A stretch of 64,000 nucleotides of DNA from Dendrobium chrysotoxum (taxonomy: Eukaryota > Streptophyta > Magnoliopsida > Asparagales > Orchidaceae): contig CM034298.1 in assembly GCA_019925795.1 (NCBI GenBank), forward strand, positions 23,551,556 to 23,615,555. Direction: 5' to 3'. A model generated the notes under the pieces. The model ran no database searches, was not told where the DNA came from, and saw only the letters and a list, made by a program, of their open reading frames with translations. The position numbers and the translations under genes were made by a program. Positions 10,478 to 23,020 of the stretch are shown piece by piece (the stretch's first letter is position 1; every line of letters begins with the position of its first letter).

Positions 10478-11904
10478 TGAAAGTTCGAAAGGGATGTTAA
10501 GCCCTAGTGAACTAGTCCTGAGGCTAACCAAGAGGGGGGGTGAATTGGATATTTGAAACAAAATAAAAATCTTTTTATAACGTGCAGCGGAAACGAATTA
10601 AAACAACGATAAAAAGATCAATCACAGATATCACCCAAGCAGATAATTGCAACAAAATAAAGTGCGAAAAATAATAAGAAAGAACACACCGGATTTATAG
10701 TGGTTCGGTCCAACCTGACCTACGTCCACTCCTCGGAGGCACCCTCCAAGTATTGCACTAAACAAAAAGTGTCGCTCCTTCAGCCCCCACAGCTAGGCGG
10801 AGAAGCCCTTACAAAATCACTTCCACCTTCCCCGGTGCGGCGGAGTAGCCGGGTCCTTTGACACCAAAGAGCACTTTTTCTTCCCAAAACATCCTTCGAG
10901 ACAAGCCTTGAATCCGACGGTACTTAGGTGCAAGCCTGCTGGAGCAACCGTGTGAACCCCCTCACACTCCCTCGAGAAACCTCCTTCCCAGGCTCTTCTC
11001 CCTCTCAAACTCCACCCTTTCCTTCTCCCTTTCAAGCTCTCTTTTCAAGTTTTCTCCAAAAGAATGAAGCCTCAATGGCTGCCAAAGACACTTATCAAGT
11101 GCCTTGAGAAAGCTTAAATAAAGAGCTCCAAAAACCCTTCCAAATTAGTTCTGGCGGCAAAGATCGTCCAGGACGATCGCCGGATCGTCCAGGACGATGT
11201 GCTCCAAAAGACGGCTTTAGAAAACCTTAAAAACTCAATTTTACCGCCAAAGATCGTCCAGGACGATGTGCTCCAAAAGGCGGCTTCAGAAAACCCTAAA
11301 AACTCAATTCTGCCGCCAAAAATCGTCCAGGACGATCGCAGGATAGTCTAGGACGATGTGCAGAATTTGACCTGATAGTCCCGTACGATCCTGGGATAGT
11401 CCAGGATGATCAGAACAAATTTTGCACAAATCGTCCAGTATGATATATAGATCGTCCAGGACGATTAGAACAAATTTTGACTCTTAAATCCTTGCCTAAA
11501 TTGTCATGGCGGCTAGGGTTTTGAGATCATATTGGATCGTCCAGGATGATTAGTTCAATGAACAGATCGTCCTGGACGATCAGAAATCGTCCAGTACGAT
11601 TTGTTCAAAAGTTAAACTTCTGGTTTTGACAGGATTTCACTCCCCCTAAGTATGTGTACACATGGTCATAAATAAACATATACCATTACAGGACTTGACT
11701 CAAGGAATTAAAAAGTACATCAATGAGAAATACAATAAAGCCTATTCTACTCATTCTTGAGTCTTGAATCTTTCTTGTATTGATGCATGCTGTTCCTGAA
11801 ATGTTAGTACACACACAAATAAATATACATTCCAAATATTAGAAGATGTGAGCCATAATGTTTGTTATCATCAAAATAGAAACTTGTGAGCCAGAGTCGT
11901 AACA
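10478..11904 (-). repeat. Right (5') LTR of the gag-only element
   Basis: A 1427 bp partner of 6652-8098. It is exactly 20 bp shorter. At 11246-11275 a single palindrome stands where the left LTR has a pair (7425-7461), which is a loss or gain of one palindrome plus spacer. Its palindrome array spans 11160-11610 and the TATA-like box is at 11112-11120. This is the LTR that would drive transcription of gag. Confidence 0.95.
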
Positions 11905-11909
11905 AATGC
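11905..11909. repeat. Target site duplication AATGC (right)
   Basis: Matches 6647-6651. Joining the flanks at this site gives the uninterrupted target sequence, in which AATGC occurs once. Confidence 0.93.
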
Positions 11910-12670
11910 CAACACGTGTAGTTTACTTATCATTTGTCGCACCAGTTCAGGGTCCATTTGATGACCTCATTTTTTTTCATGTGAATACCCCGAGCATGTT
12001 CGATCGAGTCAATTGGCCCTCATCGAGTTAAATTTGAGTTGGCTCGATGTCAAGTTGGTTTTAATTTCATTAAATGAATGTAGTCGAGCTACACTAAACC
12101 CAAATCAACTAGATTTGAGTCAAATTAAGTTTTATTTGAGCTTAAATCAGACCAAAATTAGCCCAAATTAATTCTAATTAAACTCGAATATGCTTATTAA
12201 TGAATTTGAATTCAATTCCAGATCATGTAATCATATCTGATGGCTCCGATTGCATTAAAAATTTGATTCTGTCAGGTTCTATGTTCGTAGTCACGTGACT
12301 TACTGTTCTGGTGTGGATACAGACAGCTTCAAAGTGATCGAGTACATGTAATCTTTTCTTCCTTTTGTGAATAGGGAAATCAAGGTAGAGTGGGGCTTCA
12401 AATGGCATTTTAGAAGGCCTTCAATGAAGCTTTTCTCGTCATCAACATGTAGCTTCTCCCATTCCTTCCTCTCCAAGCATTCGCACTCCAAGTGTTCAGC
12501 CTCTCTAGAATTGCTCTATTCACGTGGAAGCCCAGGCCAAATCCCCCTCTCGCTCCATCTCTACTATCCTCACACACCAAGAGGTAGAAACTCCCTTCGC
12601 TTCTTCCATGCTCCCTCTTATTTGAAGCACAGCTGAAAGCCTCTCCCTCTCTTCACTCCTTGAATCACAT

Positions 12671-12671
<1 letters not shown>
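11910..12671. other. Non-coding sequence flanking the gag-only element
   Basis: No supportable gene. There are TCGAGT-containing repeats near 12000-12110 and CT-rich sequence towards the following CT tract. Short open frames here have no recognisable domain. Confidence 0.4.

Positions 12672-12732
<61 letters not shown>
12672..12732. repeat. (CT)n microsatellite
   Basis: An uninterrupted CT dinucleotide run of about 61 bases. A second long CT run is at 51930-51983. Confidence 0.98.
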
Positions 12733-12733
<1 letters not shown>

Positions 12734-13110
12734 ACTCCCCTGTTCAGACACCTAGAGGCGGAACCTCCTTCTCCCTCTCATTTATCTTGCCCGAGCAAAC
12801 TAGGACAAAGATTGAGTCCCTCCATCGACCACCTTGCCCAAGCCACCGACGTCTCATCTCACCCCTCTAACCTACAAGTAACCTTCCTCTTTTATTCCTT
12901 CTTCTTCTTTTTCTTTTTCTTCTTCTAATTTTCCTTTTCTTGCTTCATTTTCTTCTTCTCCTTCTTCTTCTTTCCCTCTTCTTCCTCTTCGTATCTATCT
13001 TGCTCTTCTCTTTCTCCCTGCACATCTTCTTCTTCACTTTCTTCTTCTATATATCTCCCTCAAATCCCCTCCACCTTCCTCTTGATTATCATCTTCTTCC
13101 TCCTCTTCTT
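12733..13110. repeat. Pyrimidine-rich low-complexity tract
   Basis: TTC/CTT-rich sequence, densest at 12890-13090. The frame at 12940-13152 is a by-product of this composition (Leu/Phe/Ser-rich) and is not annotated as a gene. Confidence 0.8.
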
Positions 13111-16100
13111 TGTTTGGTAAATGATGTGTTAAACATTATTCCCTTTCCTTAGAAAGAGATTAATGATTCTTGTTGTATTGTGGAGATCAAGAAACCATGG
13201 TATGAGGTTTTAGTTGCATCAAGATAGCATATATGTAAAAAGAGAATGCTGAGATTTTCCTTCCTTCTTTCAATTATGAATGACAATGATATGTTCTTCT
13301 TGAAACTATATTTCTACTTTAAGGCTTTGGGAAGTTGGAAATGCATGTAGTTTTTAAAAAGAAGTATGATGGTTGTTGATCTCTTGAGCTATATTTTGTT
13401 ACAACGAGCAAGATAATGATTGTCAAGTATTTTCCCAAGTTCTTGAGCTATTAAGCTTTGATTTGCTAAGGGGAGCAGGGCTATTTTTCTTTCATTTTGT
13501 TGTCCTGATTAGATATATATCTTTCAACAAATTTAATCATAAGTCATGGTGATTGGTTTTGAGGGGTGGTGGGTTTCAATTTTTTTTTTTTTTATTGTTA
13601 AGAAGGTTTAAAGGATCTTCTGTGATTCATCTTGATGAATCTTTGGCTATGTTGTTCCACTTGATTTACTTTAGTAGCCATGCAATTTCCTTGTTCTTTT
13701 TTACAAAATTAGATAATTAAAAATTTATTTTTCTTGATAAGTGCAAGGGTTTCTTCCTTTTCTTAAGGATGCAAATGTTGTTGCACATTGATCTTGGAAT
13801 CAAGATGTTTCTAAAATTAATTTGTCTTCATTTGAGTTTGAAATTGGCAAGATCTCATTTCTTTTCTTGTCAAGGAATAAGAAGGTCATGCGCATTTTGG
13901 AGAAGTTTGATTGGTATTATATGCATGAATGTTATTCTATTGGGAAAACCCAAGGTTTTTATTACATTGAAGAGAATTATCTTCTTGATCTCATTCATTT
14001 GAGTTTTAAGAAGTATCCTTATGTATTGAGATTTTCATGAGTTAGTGGAACTTTCTCTCCCTTTCTCCATTTTGTTTTTCACAAAAAAAAAATCTAACAA
14101 ATACAAGTTTTTTTTTAGGGAATGCAAAGAGTGGTGGGCTACTCTTCTTTAGAGCTTTGTTTAGTTATCATTTATTTGTAGATTTCATTGGTTTCAATGA
14201 TGTATGGTTGCTCTTTTGTTTTCTCGCATAAATTTTGATGAAGTTTTGTCTACTAGTGTTGGAACATGATGTTGGACATGTGCATATTTGGTATGTAGAT
14301 GAGAACTTTGGGTATTTATGGGTTATTATAGGTGAAGATTGGTTTACATATCTGTGCTTCATTTTACACATGCATGTCTTTTTCTTACAATTTTGAAAAG
14401 GAAGAAGTTGAATGAGGGTTTTGTTCAATTCAAGAGAACATGTCTTTTCTTTTTTTCTCTTTTCCTTTCAATAATATGAAGTTGGTTTTGAGCTCTTGGC
14501 AAACTTTTATTGTGTATTTGACATTAGGTGTAGCTTGTGAGTTTCAATTGATTCAATATAAAGTTGTATGTTTTTTTTGTTTTTTCTTAGAGCTTTGGAT
14601 TGTGAGCTTTATGTTGGAAGGTCTTTTGAGTTCTTCTGAGATCGGTTAAACTACCATCAAAACCTTCTTTCTCTCATTTTCACTTGGTTTAAATGCCGGA
14701 TTGGGGCAAGTAAACTGGTAGGGTTCATATTTAGTTCTAAAGAGTTATGGTGGATGATGAGATGCTTATATACTTTCTTAAGACTGAATTTTTCTTTACT
14801 TGTTCGAGTTTTAAGTGGAAAGGTGTTTTTGGCTTGTGTTTAAAAACTTCATTCATGACCTTCAAAGGCATCTTTTCCTATACTTCTTTAGTTACTTAAC
14901 GATTATGAATTTTGGAGAAAGAGGTTTTGCATTATCTTGTGTTGTTTTTTTTTTCATGGGAAAGAAGGATGTTGGATTGTCTTTTTACATGAATGAAAAG
15001 GGTTTGAAGTGATTCTCGTAAATTTTAAAAGAGAAAGAGTGTGTGTGTGTGTTGATGAGCGAGGTGTGTTGAAAAAAAAGTTTGTTGGGTGATTGTTGGA
15101 AAGTGGAGTTTTAGAAAGTAAACAATAGCTCTCTTTCTCTCTCTCTACCTCTCTCTCCTCCTTCTACACTTCCCTTCTACTTATGCCCTATGGTGAAATG
15201 TGGAAAAATTCGTGAAATGCTTTCAAAATCCAAGGTTTTAAGAGGCAAACAACAAAGATGGTGTGCAAGCCCAAAAAAGGTACATTATTGCATTTTATTT
15301 CAAGTATTCACATATTAAATATTACCACGCTCTACTACAACATTTGCATCTTTTGTGTGTTTTACGAGGAAATTTTGGAAAAGGAAAGGACAAGGAGCTA
15401 TTGGAGCTACTTGGATGAAGGAGCTTGGACAACTAATACAAGCATCAGTAGCCCCCATTCATTCCAAATGGGGGTGCTACGGGCGAAACCACTGGGCATT
15501 AGACCTAATGCTGTAAGTTCTCTTAAAACATTGAAAGCCACTAGAAACGTTCTTGTTTGTGCCATCCCTTAACCTTAGGTCCTGATAGAAACTTTATTTT
15601 ACTAGATTTCTTTTATTTATTATAGTTCCCTAAAACCATTTACACGTACGCGCACGTCCAAAGGGTTAGTAACAACATTTTTTATTCCATATAATATTAG
15701 TGACATTTAAGGATAAACTTAAGGACGAGTCTTCGAAAACATAGACTTAAGATGCATGCATCCTTTAGGAGAGAAACATTAAATATAGAGAACTTAGTGA
15801 CATTTTACCCTAGGATTAATATGCACTAGTAAATTAATGTAATCATAATTAATCAATAATTAGAAACTCCAACAAAACTAGTGATAATCCAAACCAAATG
15901 CATAAAAATACTTAACTTTTATTAATCAAATCATAATTAACATACATGATCACTAAAAGATGATATTTGAACATAAACTTGAACCAAATTTAATTAGACT
16001 TTTAATCAACCCATAACTGTATATCAATTAAATAAAACTCATTAAAAATGAAATAAATAAAAGCAAATCTAAATAAAAATATGTTAAAATGAAAAGATTT

Positions 16101-16379
16101 ATTAAACTCAAATTCTAATTCATTCAATGATTAATCTCCTCATAATTAATTACATACACAATCCAAAATCCCTTTAAGAATTTAAACTAAATAATAAACC
16201 TTAAGATTAATAATCTAAATGATTGTAATGGGAGGAAATGAACAGAATAAAAGACTCATTAAAAATTAAATACAACTTGAAATTTCTAAATCCAATAATT
16301 GATATAAAATTTAATTAAACAGTAAGTTAACCATTTAAAATCAATTAATCAACTCCTAATCTCCAACCAACTAAATGAA
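13111..16379. other. T-rich then AT-rich non-coding stretch, no gene recognised
   Basis: 13.1-15.1 kb has T/G-rich plus-strand sequence that looks intron- or UTR-like, followed by a short CT/TC-rich patch (15125-15180) and A-rich sequence to 16.4 kb. Several frames of 60-104 codons exist (for example 15258-15572), but none has a recognisable domain. A decayed or non-coding transcript unit cannot be excluded. Confidence 0.35.
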
Positions 16380-18030
16380 CTTAACAAAATTGATTACTAC
16401 TGGGTAACCCGGGCCTACGAGGCTATTAAGTTATCCATAGGGAGGTTGAAATAAATCTCACGGTCCCGGTGAGCAATAAGGTAGTAATCACTAAACACTA
16501 AAATTAAACTTTTAAAATTAACCTTAAGATATTAATATTTAAACTCAAAGTAAAGTTTCCCTCTGGCCTTTAACAAATCAAAATCATAAATAACTTTAAC
16601 AAATTATCCTATATAAGGCATACCCAAAACCACAAAACCTACTACACACACCTAGATCTTTTTATTAAGACACGAACTCTAGCTTCAGGTTAGGCTTGTG
16701 TTTTCATTTCTATCTCTGTGATGTGATGATATGAAAGTGAAATGTGTGCTGGTTTATTTCTATTTGTTGTGTTAGATTTTTGTGATGATTACTATTTTCT
16801 CTCCATGATTTATAGGGAGATAGCTTACCCCTAGGTTTGGGAGGATCTGGATGCTCATGAGATTTTCTATAGGTGACCATTCTTATGCAGGGCTATGAAA
16901 AGGGGGCTAAATTTATAATGATTTGAGCTAATAAAATTTTCTATAAATGCTTCAGATGTCTAGCTCCCTTACGAATTGCTAAAAAAAAAAGCAAATAATG
17001 ATTCTTTGATTTCTGCGATTGTGGTTTCCATATAAATTACTTACTAACATGTAGGAGTATATAGTCTTTTTTCTTTTTTTTAATGTAATTTGATTCAAAG
17101 AGTTGTGAAAGTCTGTAAAATGAGGTATTTTAATAAAAAAAAATAGGGATTCAAAGGGAAAAGAAAGTCCCTTACAGGAAATTTATTTTCATTTGGATAT
17201 CCTATTGGATAATGTACCACAAGGAGATTAAAGGAAGAAATTCAATAGAAGAGTAAGAAGATATAGACCAAGACTAAAATGCCTTATTTTAAGACTTATG
17301 TCATTTTACAGGAATAGAATCCTATCAGTGAAGCCTTGCCAGCTTTACATTCAGCATTCTGGGTTGTATAATAAGTGACGCTTGCCACATGGACTTTGGA
17401 GACTTTACTCTGGGTGATGTTCTAATTTGATTGATTGATTACTCTATTTGTGTAGTAGAAATGATATATTTTCATATGTTCTTATTTTAGTAATTAAATA
17501 AAATAGAAAGAAAAATGATTTAAGAAAACAAGCTAGAGGCCATCTTGGGTTGCATGCAAATTAATGAATTTTTCTTTCCTTGCTCTAGAAACTTCCCGCC
17601 CAAGGGTAGAGTTCAGATAATCTGACCTATGAGGATGAGGTGTTGAACCTAGGGAAGAATAGTCTTTTAAAAATTATCTTTATAAGCCTTTTTAAAATTT
17701 CAAGCATTCATAATTTGAGGTATTTTTACTAGAATGCATTGCATTAGAAGCAAACTAAAATCAAAATTTAATTACATTAGTCTTAGACATATAACACCTT
17801 TCATAAGTATAAGACCACTTAGAATTTCTCTAGATGTCAGCCTTAAATTCCAAAAATTCAACCACTCACCTATAATTCATAAAGACTGGACAACATGGCT
17901 TTTACGTGATTAGGTGGTTTAGTTGGCTTCCTTTTTCAGTTAAGATGTAAGTCCAGACTACATTATATTAGTTAGGTTATGGGTATTAGTACTGGTGTAT
18001 AGTACTACATCCCTTATAGAATTAGGATAA
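16380..18030 (+). repeat. Dispersed repeat R1, partial direct copy
   Basis: Follows 55480-57540 in the same order and orientation. Shared boxes include a CCTACTACACACAC-type segment (16635, 55975), TTCATTTGGATATCC (17190, 56634), AGGAATAGAATCC (17319, 56732), CCGCCTAAGG/CCGCCCAAGG (17597, 57111), and AGACTGGAC before a GATTAGGTGG/CATTTAGGTGG box (17884, 57420). Non-coding and LTR-like. Confidence 0.75.
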
Positions 18031-18644
18031 AAGGTTTGCAGTACTGGTGTATCGTTGTATGCCTTATCGATGGGTAAGCTTTCTATCCTTCAGAGGCTAT
18101 AAATCCCACCCATCCGTGTCACACAGATGACTCCACCTCCATCCTTTTCTTATGCATGCTTAGAATGTAATATCTTCTTCATAGATTTCATTACTTTAGC
18201 CTGGCCGAGTAATAACATGATCAGCTCATGTTAATTAACCCAATTAAGCATATCTTTCTCTTGAATTAGAAAGAGCCTAGATTTTCCCCTATGCACCAAA
18301 CCCTTGGAGAGAATAATGTAGTGTCCTTAATTGAGAGTTTTCCTTAGCCAAGGCCTAAGATTTAATTAAGCAAGGGGGGTATATGTCCATGGGAAACTGA
18401 CACCCACATCAAATAAACTCCATTCAAGCTGATGTATCGGATGGGGGAAATCTTGTATTATTGAGCCATATATATAATTAGCCATCATAGTGTGTAGGTG
18501 AAAGCCGCTACCCACCATAGCTAATCATATATATTATCCTATTTGCTCTCCCATTGGCCTTCTTACATAGAGTGTAGAGGTATACAACTATTTTATCCTA
18601 TGGGATAGTGCGATCGCACCCTGTACATCCTAAGCCCTGCAAGT
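18031..18644. other. Non-coding with a hairpin-like inverted repeat
   Basis: No gene. At about 18467-18535 a 14 bp TATATATAATTAGC segment is answered by GCTAATCATATATA after a ~40 base loop (one mismatch), which could form a modest stem. Downstream is the first detectable similarity to a Sirevirus-type LTR. Confidence 0.4.
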
Positions 18645-21410
18645 ATAATACTTCTGGAGAATCACATCCACTCCCTTGAGTCCTCCTCTCTTTGTATTGA
18701 ACTAAACCTTTAAGAGTCTCTTCTTTTTCCCCCACAGCAAGGCGGAGAAGCTTTTATAGCAATCACTTTCACCATCAGTGCGATTGAGAACTAAATCATC
18801 TTCACTTTACCTTTCCCTATGCGACGGAGTAATTGAATCCCTTTCACCTTCCCTAGTGCAATAGATTTTTTGGTGGCATTTTAACTCCAAGAACTTCTTC
18901 TCAAAATTTCCCTCAATAAAACTTTGACACAAGGAGGAACTAGGTGGACATTGACTAGAGAAACTACATGAGAAACACCCTCTCACACTCTCTTGCACTA
19001 ATAATGAAAGTTCGATAGGGATGTTAAGCCCTAGTGAACTAGTCCCGAGGCTAACCAAGAGGGGGGGTGAATTGGATATTTGAAACAAAACAAAAAATCT
19101 TTTTATAACGTGCAGTGGAAATGAATTAAAACAACGATAAAAAGATCAATCACAGATATCACCCAAGCAGATAATTGCAACAAAATAAAGTGCGGAAAAA
19201 TAATAAGAAAGAACACACCGGATTTATAGTGGTTCGGTCCAACCTGACCTACGTCCACTCCTCGGAGGCACCCTCCAAGTATTGCACTAAACCAAAAGTG
19301 TCTCTCCTTCAGCCCCCACAGCTAGGCGGAGAAGCCCTTACAAAATCACTTCCACCTTCCCCGGTGCGGCGGAGTAGCCGGGTCCTTTGACACCAAAGAG
19401 CACTTCTTCTTCCCAAAACTTCCTTCGAGACAAGCCTTGAATCCGACGGTACTTAGGTGCAAGCCTGCCGGAGCAACCGTGTGAACCCCCTCACACTCCC
19501 TCAAGAAACCCCCTTCCCAGGCTCTTCTCCCTCTCAAACTCCACCCTTTCCTCTCTCCCTTTCAAGCTCTCTCTTCAAGTTTTCTCCAAAAGAACGAAGC
19601 CTCAATGGCTGCCAAAGACACATATCAAGTGTCTTGAGAAAGCTTAAATAAAGAGCTCCAAAAACCCTTCCAAATTAGTTCTGGCGGCAAAGATCGTCCA
19701 GGACGATCGCCGGATCGTCCAGGACGATGTGCTCCAAAAGACGGCTTCAGAAAACCCTAAAAACTCAATTCTGCCGCCAGAAATCGTCCAGGACGATCGC
19801 AGGATCGTCCAGGACGATGTGCAGAATTTGACCTGATAGTCCCGTACGATCCTGGGATAGTCCAGGACGATCAGAACAAATTTTACACAAATCGTCCAGT
19901 ACGATATATAGATCGTCCAGGACGATTAGAACAAATTTTTACTCTTAAATCCTTGCCTAAATTATCATGGCGGCTAGGGTTTTGAGATCATATTGGATCG
20001 TCCAGGACGATTAGTTTAATGAACAGATCGTCCTGGACGATCCGAAATCGTCCAATATGATTTGTTCAAAAGTTGAACTTCTAGTTTTAACAGGATCTCA
20101 CTCCCCCTAAGTATGTGTACACATGATCATAAATAAGCATATACTATTACAGGACTTGACTCAAGGAATCAAAAAGTACATTAATGAGAAATACAATAAA
20201 GCCTTTTCTACTCATTTTTGAGTCTTGAATCTTTCTTGTATTGATGCATGTTGTTCCTGAAATGTTAGTGCACACACAAATAAATATACATTCCAAATAT
20301 TAGAAGATGTGAGCCATAATGTTTGTTATCATCAAAACAGGAACTCTTGAGCCCGAGTCATAACAAATAAAACTCTTCCCTCTCTCTCAATTACACCACT
20401 CTCTCCTTCCCAAAGATCTCTTTAAACCCTTTCTTACATAAGAACTAAGCCCTTGATTTCCTAAAAGACATGTCAAATAAAATAAGAGATGTTTAAATTG
20501 TAGGTCTCAAGAAAACCATAATTTATAATTTAGCCATCACTATTTCTACATTATGATTTATAGATCATTCAATATAATTAGTTTAATTCTCCTTTTGTAG
20601 TACTATATGATGAATAGTGTATATGATGATTCGTCAAAGTTTGTTAATTGATCGTTCTATTTGAATGAAAAATAGTACATTACGATTAAAATAACTCAAT
20701 ATTAGATTATATAAAACGAACAAAAATTATTCAGAGGGCCATCGGGTGATTGAGACACAATTTTTTATTATACTGGAACCAAATTCATCCAAAGACCGAT
20801 GGGGTAATTTGCACAGTACAAAGTACTATCCTACATTATGATCGGTAATCAATCATACCAAATTTGATTGTTAAATTAATTAACCTAATTAGGTAATGAA
20901 TTAAATTACTGTCCAACATGAAATGATTTGTACAATATAAATAGTTTAAATTTTAAAATTCAAATTTGTTTATTTTAGATAATTTAGACTCTATAATGGG
21001 AATTTCGATTATAGCTGATCTTCCAGCATGACGTCAGATAATATTGTATGATTAGTTATATGTGAATTTTAATTTTTTTATTTGTATTAAATATTTTAAT
21101 TAATTTTTATTTCAAATAATCGTACAGTATGATTAAATAAAAAATTAAAATCTTTATTTTTAATTCCCTAGTGTGTGTGTACAGTTGTTAAGTTAACATA
21201 CACCTTTTACATTGGAAAACTCATGAATAAAAAGTAGACTCTTGCATAAATTAAACCTATACTACCTAGTTTTGAGTCCTGATTCTCTGATAGTGCTTGG
21301 TGTATGCTAAACCTGAAAAGTTAGTACACGCAAAAATTATATACAATAATAAAATATAATAATATTGATCATCTTCAAAATGTAAACTCGTGCTCCGAGA
21401 TTGTAACTCA
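18645..21410 (-). repeat. Old Sirevirus-type LTR, split by a solo LTR
   Basis: Two segments (18645-19004 and 20366-21410) resemble parts of the Sirevirus LTRs in correct order. The left one has CCCCCACAGCAAGGCGGAGAAGC near 18729. The right one has a GTGTGTGTACAG segment near 21172, ATCTTCAAAATGTAAACTCGTG-like text, and an end resembling GAGTCGTAACA near 21395-21408. Palindrome remnants include CGTACAGTATGATTA near 21123, i.e. the GTAC-type core. The left end is not defined, and no interior sequence follows, so it may itself be an old solo LTR. Confidence 0.7.
19005..20365 (-). mobile_element. Solo LTR of the gag-only element family
   Basis: A 1361 bp LTR with TG/CA ends, highly similar to 6652-8098 and 10478-11904, flanked by AATAA on both sides (19000-19004 and 20366-20370). 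A lone LTR with an intact duplication is the product of recombination between the two LTRs of an inserted element. It carries fewer palindrome blocks than the paired LTRs (array at 19685-20065): one ~90 bp block is missing. TATA-like box at 19642-19650. Confidence 0.95.
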
Positions 21411-21429
21411 TTTTAGTTAAGGACTAACC

Positions 21430-23020
21430 AATAGGATGCAAAGGAAGATCCAGAAGACTTTAGGCTCACATGGATAGTTGGATAGGTAGTTAGGATTAAA
21501 CCCATATGGCACATGGGTAGTTTTTGATATTCTTGCCACATCAGCTCCCCACATGGTTGGATTTTATTACAGAATGTGAAATGAAGGTTTTAGAACATAA
21601 TTTAACTATTTAATGGATCTAATTTGGACTGGGTTTCCAATGGGCTAGGAAAATTAGGTTTTGAAAGGTTCGGTTTAGCTCAATTGGTTGACCTAGGTCA
21701 ACCCATGGGCTTCGTTTACTAGGTTTGGTGCAAGCGGTCACTGGATACTTGATACAAGCATTAATATAATTTAATTTGAGAAGGTTTTGGTTTTGGGCTC
21801 AAGATAACCCCCTTATATTCACTTGGTTCAATCCATGTGGCTAAACCAAGTGAGCCCATGGGATGAAACTTTTTGGGTGACCCTTGGGGACCAAATGGAT
21901 AGTTCCCATAGGTTAATTTGGTTTGGCATGTCTAGAACATTGGATTTAATTTTTTAAATAATTTATGCATGGTTTGGTCAACCAAGTTTTACCAAGGGTT
22001 GAACTGGGGTCTAACTCATTCCAAATGTAATTTAGAAATGGTTTCATGCAATGAGGAGGTCATTTGGTTTGAAAAGCATATTTGAATGCTTAAAGAGCTC
22101 TTTGGTTAACTATGGTTGACATGGTTGGTTGGGGTTAGGTTTAACCCTTTTAAATGACATTTTTAGTTTGTTGGAGGTGACCTCAAAGTTTGGTGAGGTC
22201 TTATGCATAAAATACATATTTTAAGGATTAATGGGCCTTTTGGTCAACCATGGTTGACTCAGTCAACTAGGTTTGAACATGGGTTTGTTTTGGGTCTAAC
22301 ACATTCAAAATGATGTTTTGGACATGTTGACTTGGTTTTATGCAATGGTCATGATTGAATGAATAAATTGTATATTCAGGGTTAAAGAGGTTAATTTGGT
22401 CAACCTAAGTTGACTTGGTCAACTAAGCTTGATCATGTATTGGGTTTAGGTTAATAACTCCAAATCACATATGAAATGTGTTGGAGGAGGTTTTATAGTT
22501 TGGTTTGAATGAGCTATATAGAAGTGTAAGGAAAATTCAGATTTATGAGGTTTTGGGGTTTGGGGTTATAGTGGTTTTATGGTCGGCAATGGTCAACCAA
22601 TGTCAACCAAGGTCAATTAAGGGTTCAATGTTAGTTCAATGCATCATGCTAATGATAATGATCATGTTGTATGGATTTGGGGAGGCTCGGAAGGTCAATG
22701 TCCATAATATGTAATGCCCAATGGCATAGGCCGTAAATATTTGAAGGTTTTGTAGCCTTGGGAAATTGTTTGAGTTGGAGGGGATAGAGGACTTGGAATG
22801 CTTCCAAACTGATCTGATTAACCCTATGGACATGTCTAATCAATATGCAAGTGACTAATCATGAATCCAAGGTTATTTGGTTGGGTTATGAGGTGATTGA
22901 AAATTCTCCAAAAATAGGTCATGGGCCAATGAATTTTTGGTTTGGATTTGAACATTGGATTTTAAAATTTGGATATTTCATTGGATTTAATTTAGATATC
23001 ATTTCATCAATAACTTGAAG
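21430..23020 (+). repeat. Dispersed repeat R2 (GGTCAAC-rich)
   Basis: Rich in short words such as TGGTCAACCTAAGTTGACTT. The stretch matches the reverse complement of 50870-51880 in order, e.g. AATGGCATAGGCC(G/A)TAAATA at 22719 and 51185, and GGTCAACCTAAGTTGACTTG near 22399 and 51480. Non-coding; the frames here are short and unrelated between copies. Confidence 0.75.

Larger units (their letters stand above)
6652..11904 (-). mobile_element. Gag-only Sirevirus-like LTR retrotransposon (TR-GAG type)
   Basis: A complete 5253 bp LTR element in minus orientation. It has two LTRs (6652-8098 and 10478-11904), flanked by the perfect duplication AATGC at 6647-6651 and 11905-11909. The interior (8099-10477, 2379 bp) contains, in element order, a tRNA-iMet primer site, an intact gag, a repeat-rich untranslated region and several polypurine tracts. 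There is no protease, integrase, reverse transcriptase or RNase H anywhere inside, so it can move only if another element supplies pol. This fits the described class of non-autonomous terminal-repeat retrotransposons that keep gag. Intact gag, intact TSD and very similar LTRs suggest recent activity. Confidence 0.93.

Noticed and set aside
12940..13152. Leu/Phe/Ser-rich 70-codon frame that looks like a membrane peptide
   Set aside because: It lies entirely in a CTT/TTC-rich tract; the hydrophobic composition follows from the repeat and no homologous frame is seen elsewhere.
15258..15572. 104-codon plus-strand frame beginning MVCKPKKG, possible small gene
   Set aside because: No recognisable domain, no homologous copy in the window and no clear promoter or splice context.
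18467..18535. Hairpin as a possible microRNA precursor
   Set aside because: Only 14 paired bases around a 40-base loop, AT-rich, and no extended stem; insufficient for a microRNA call.
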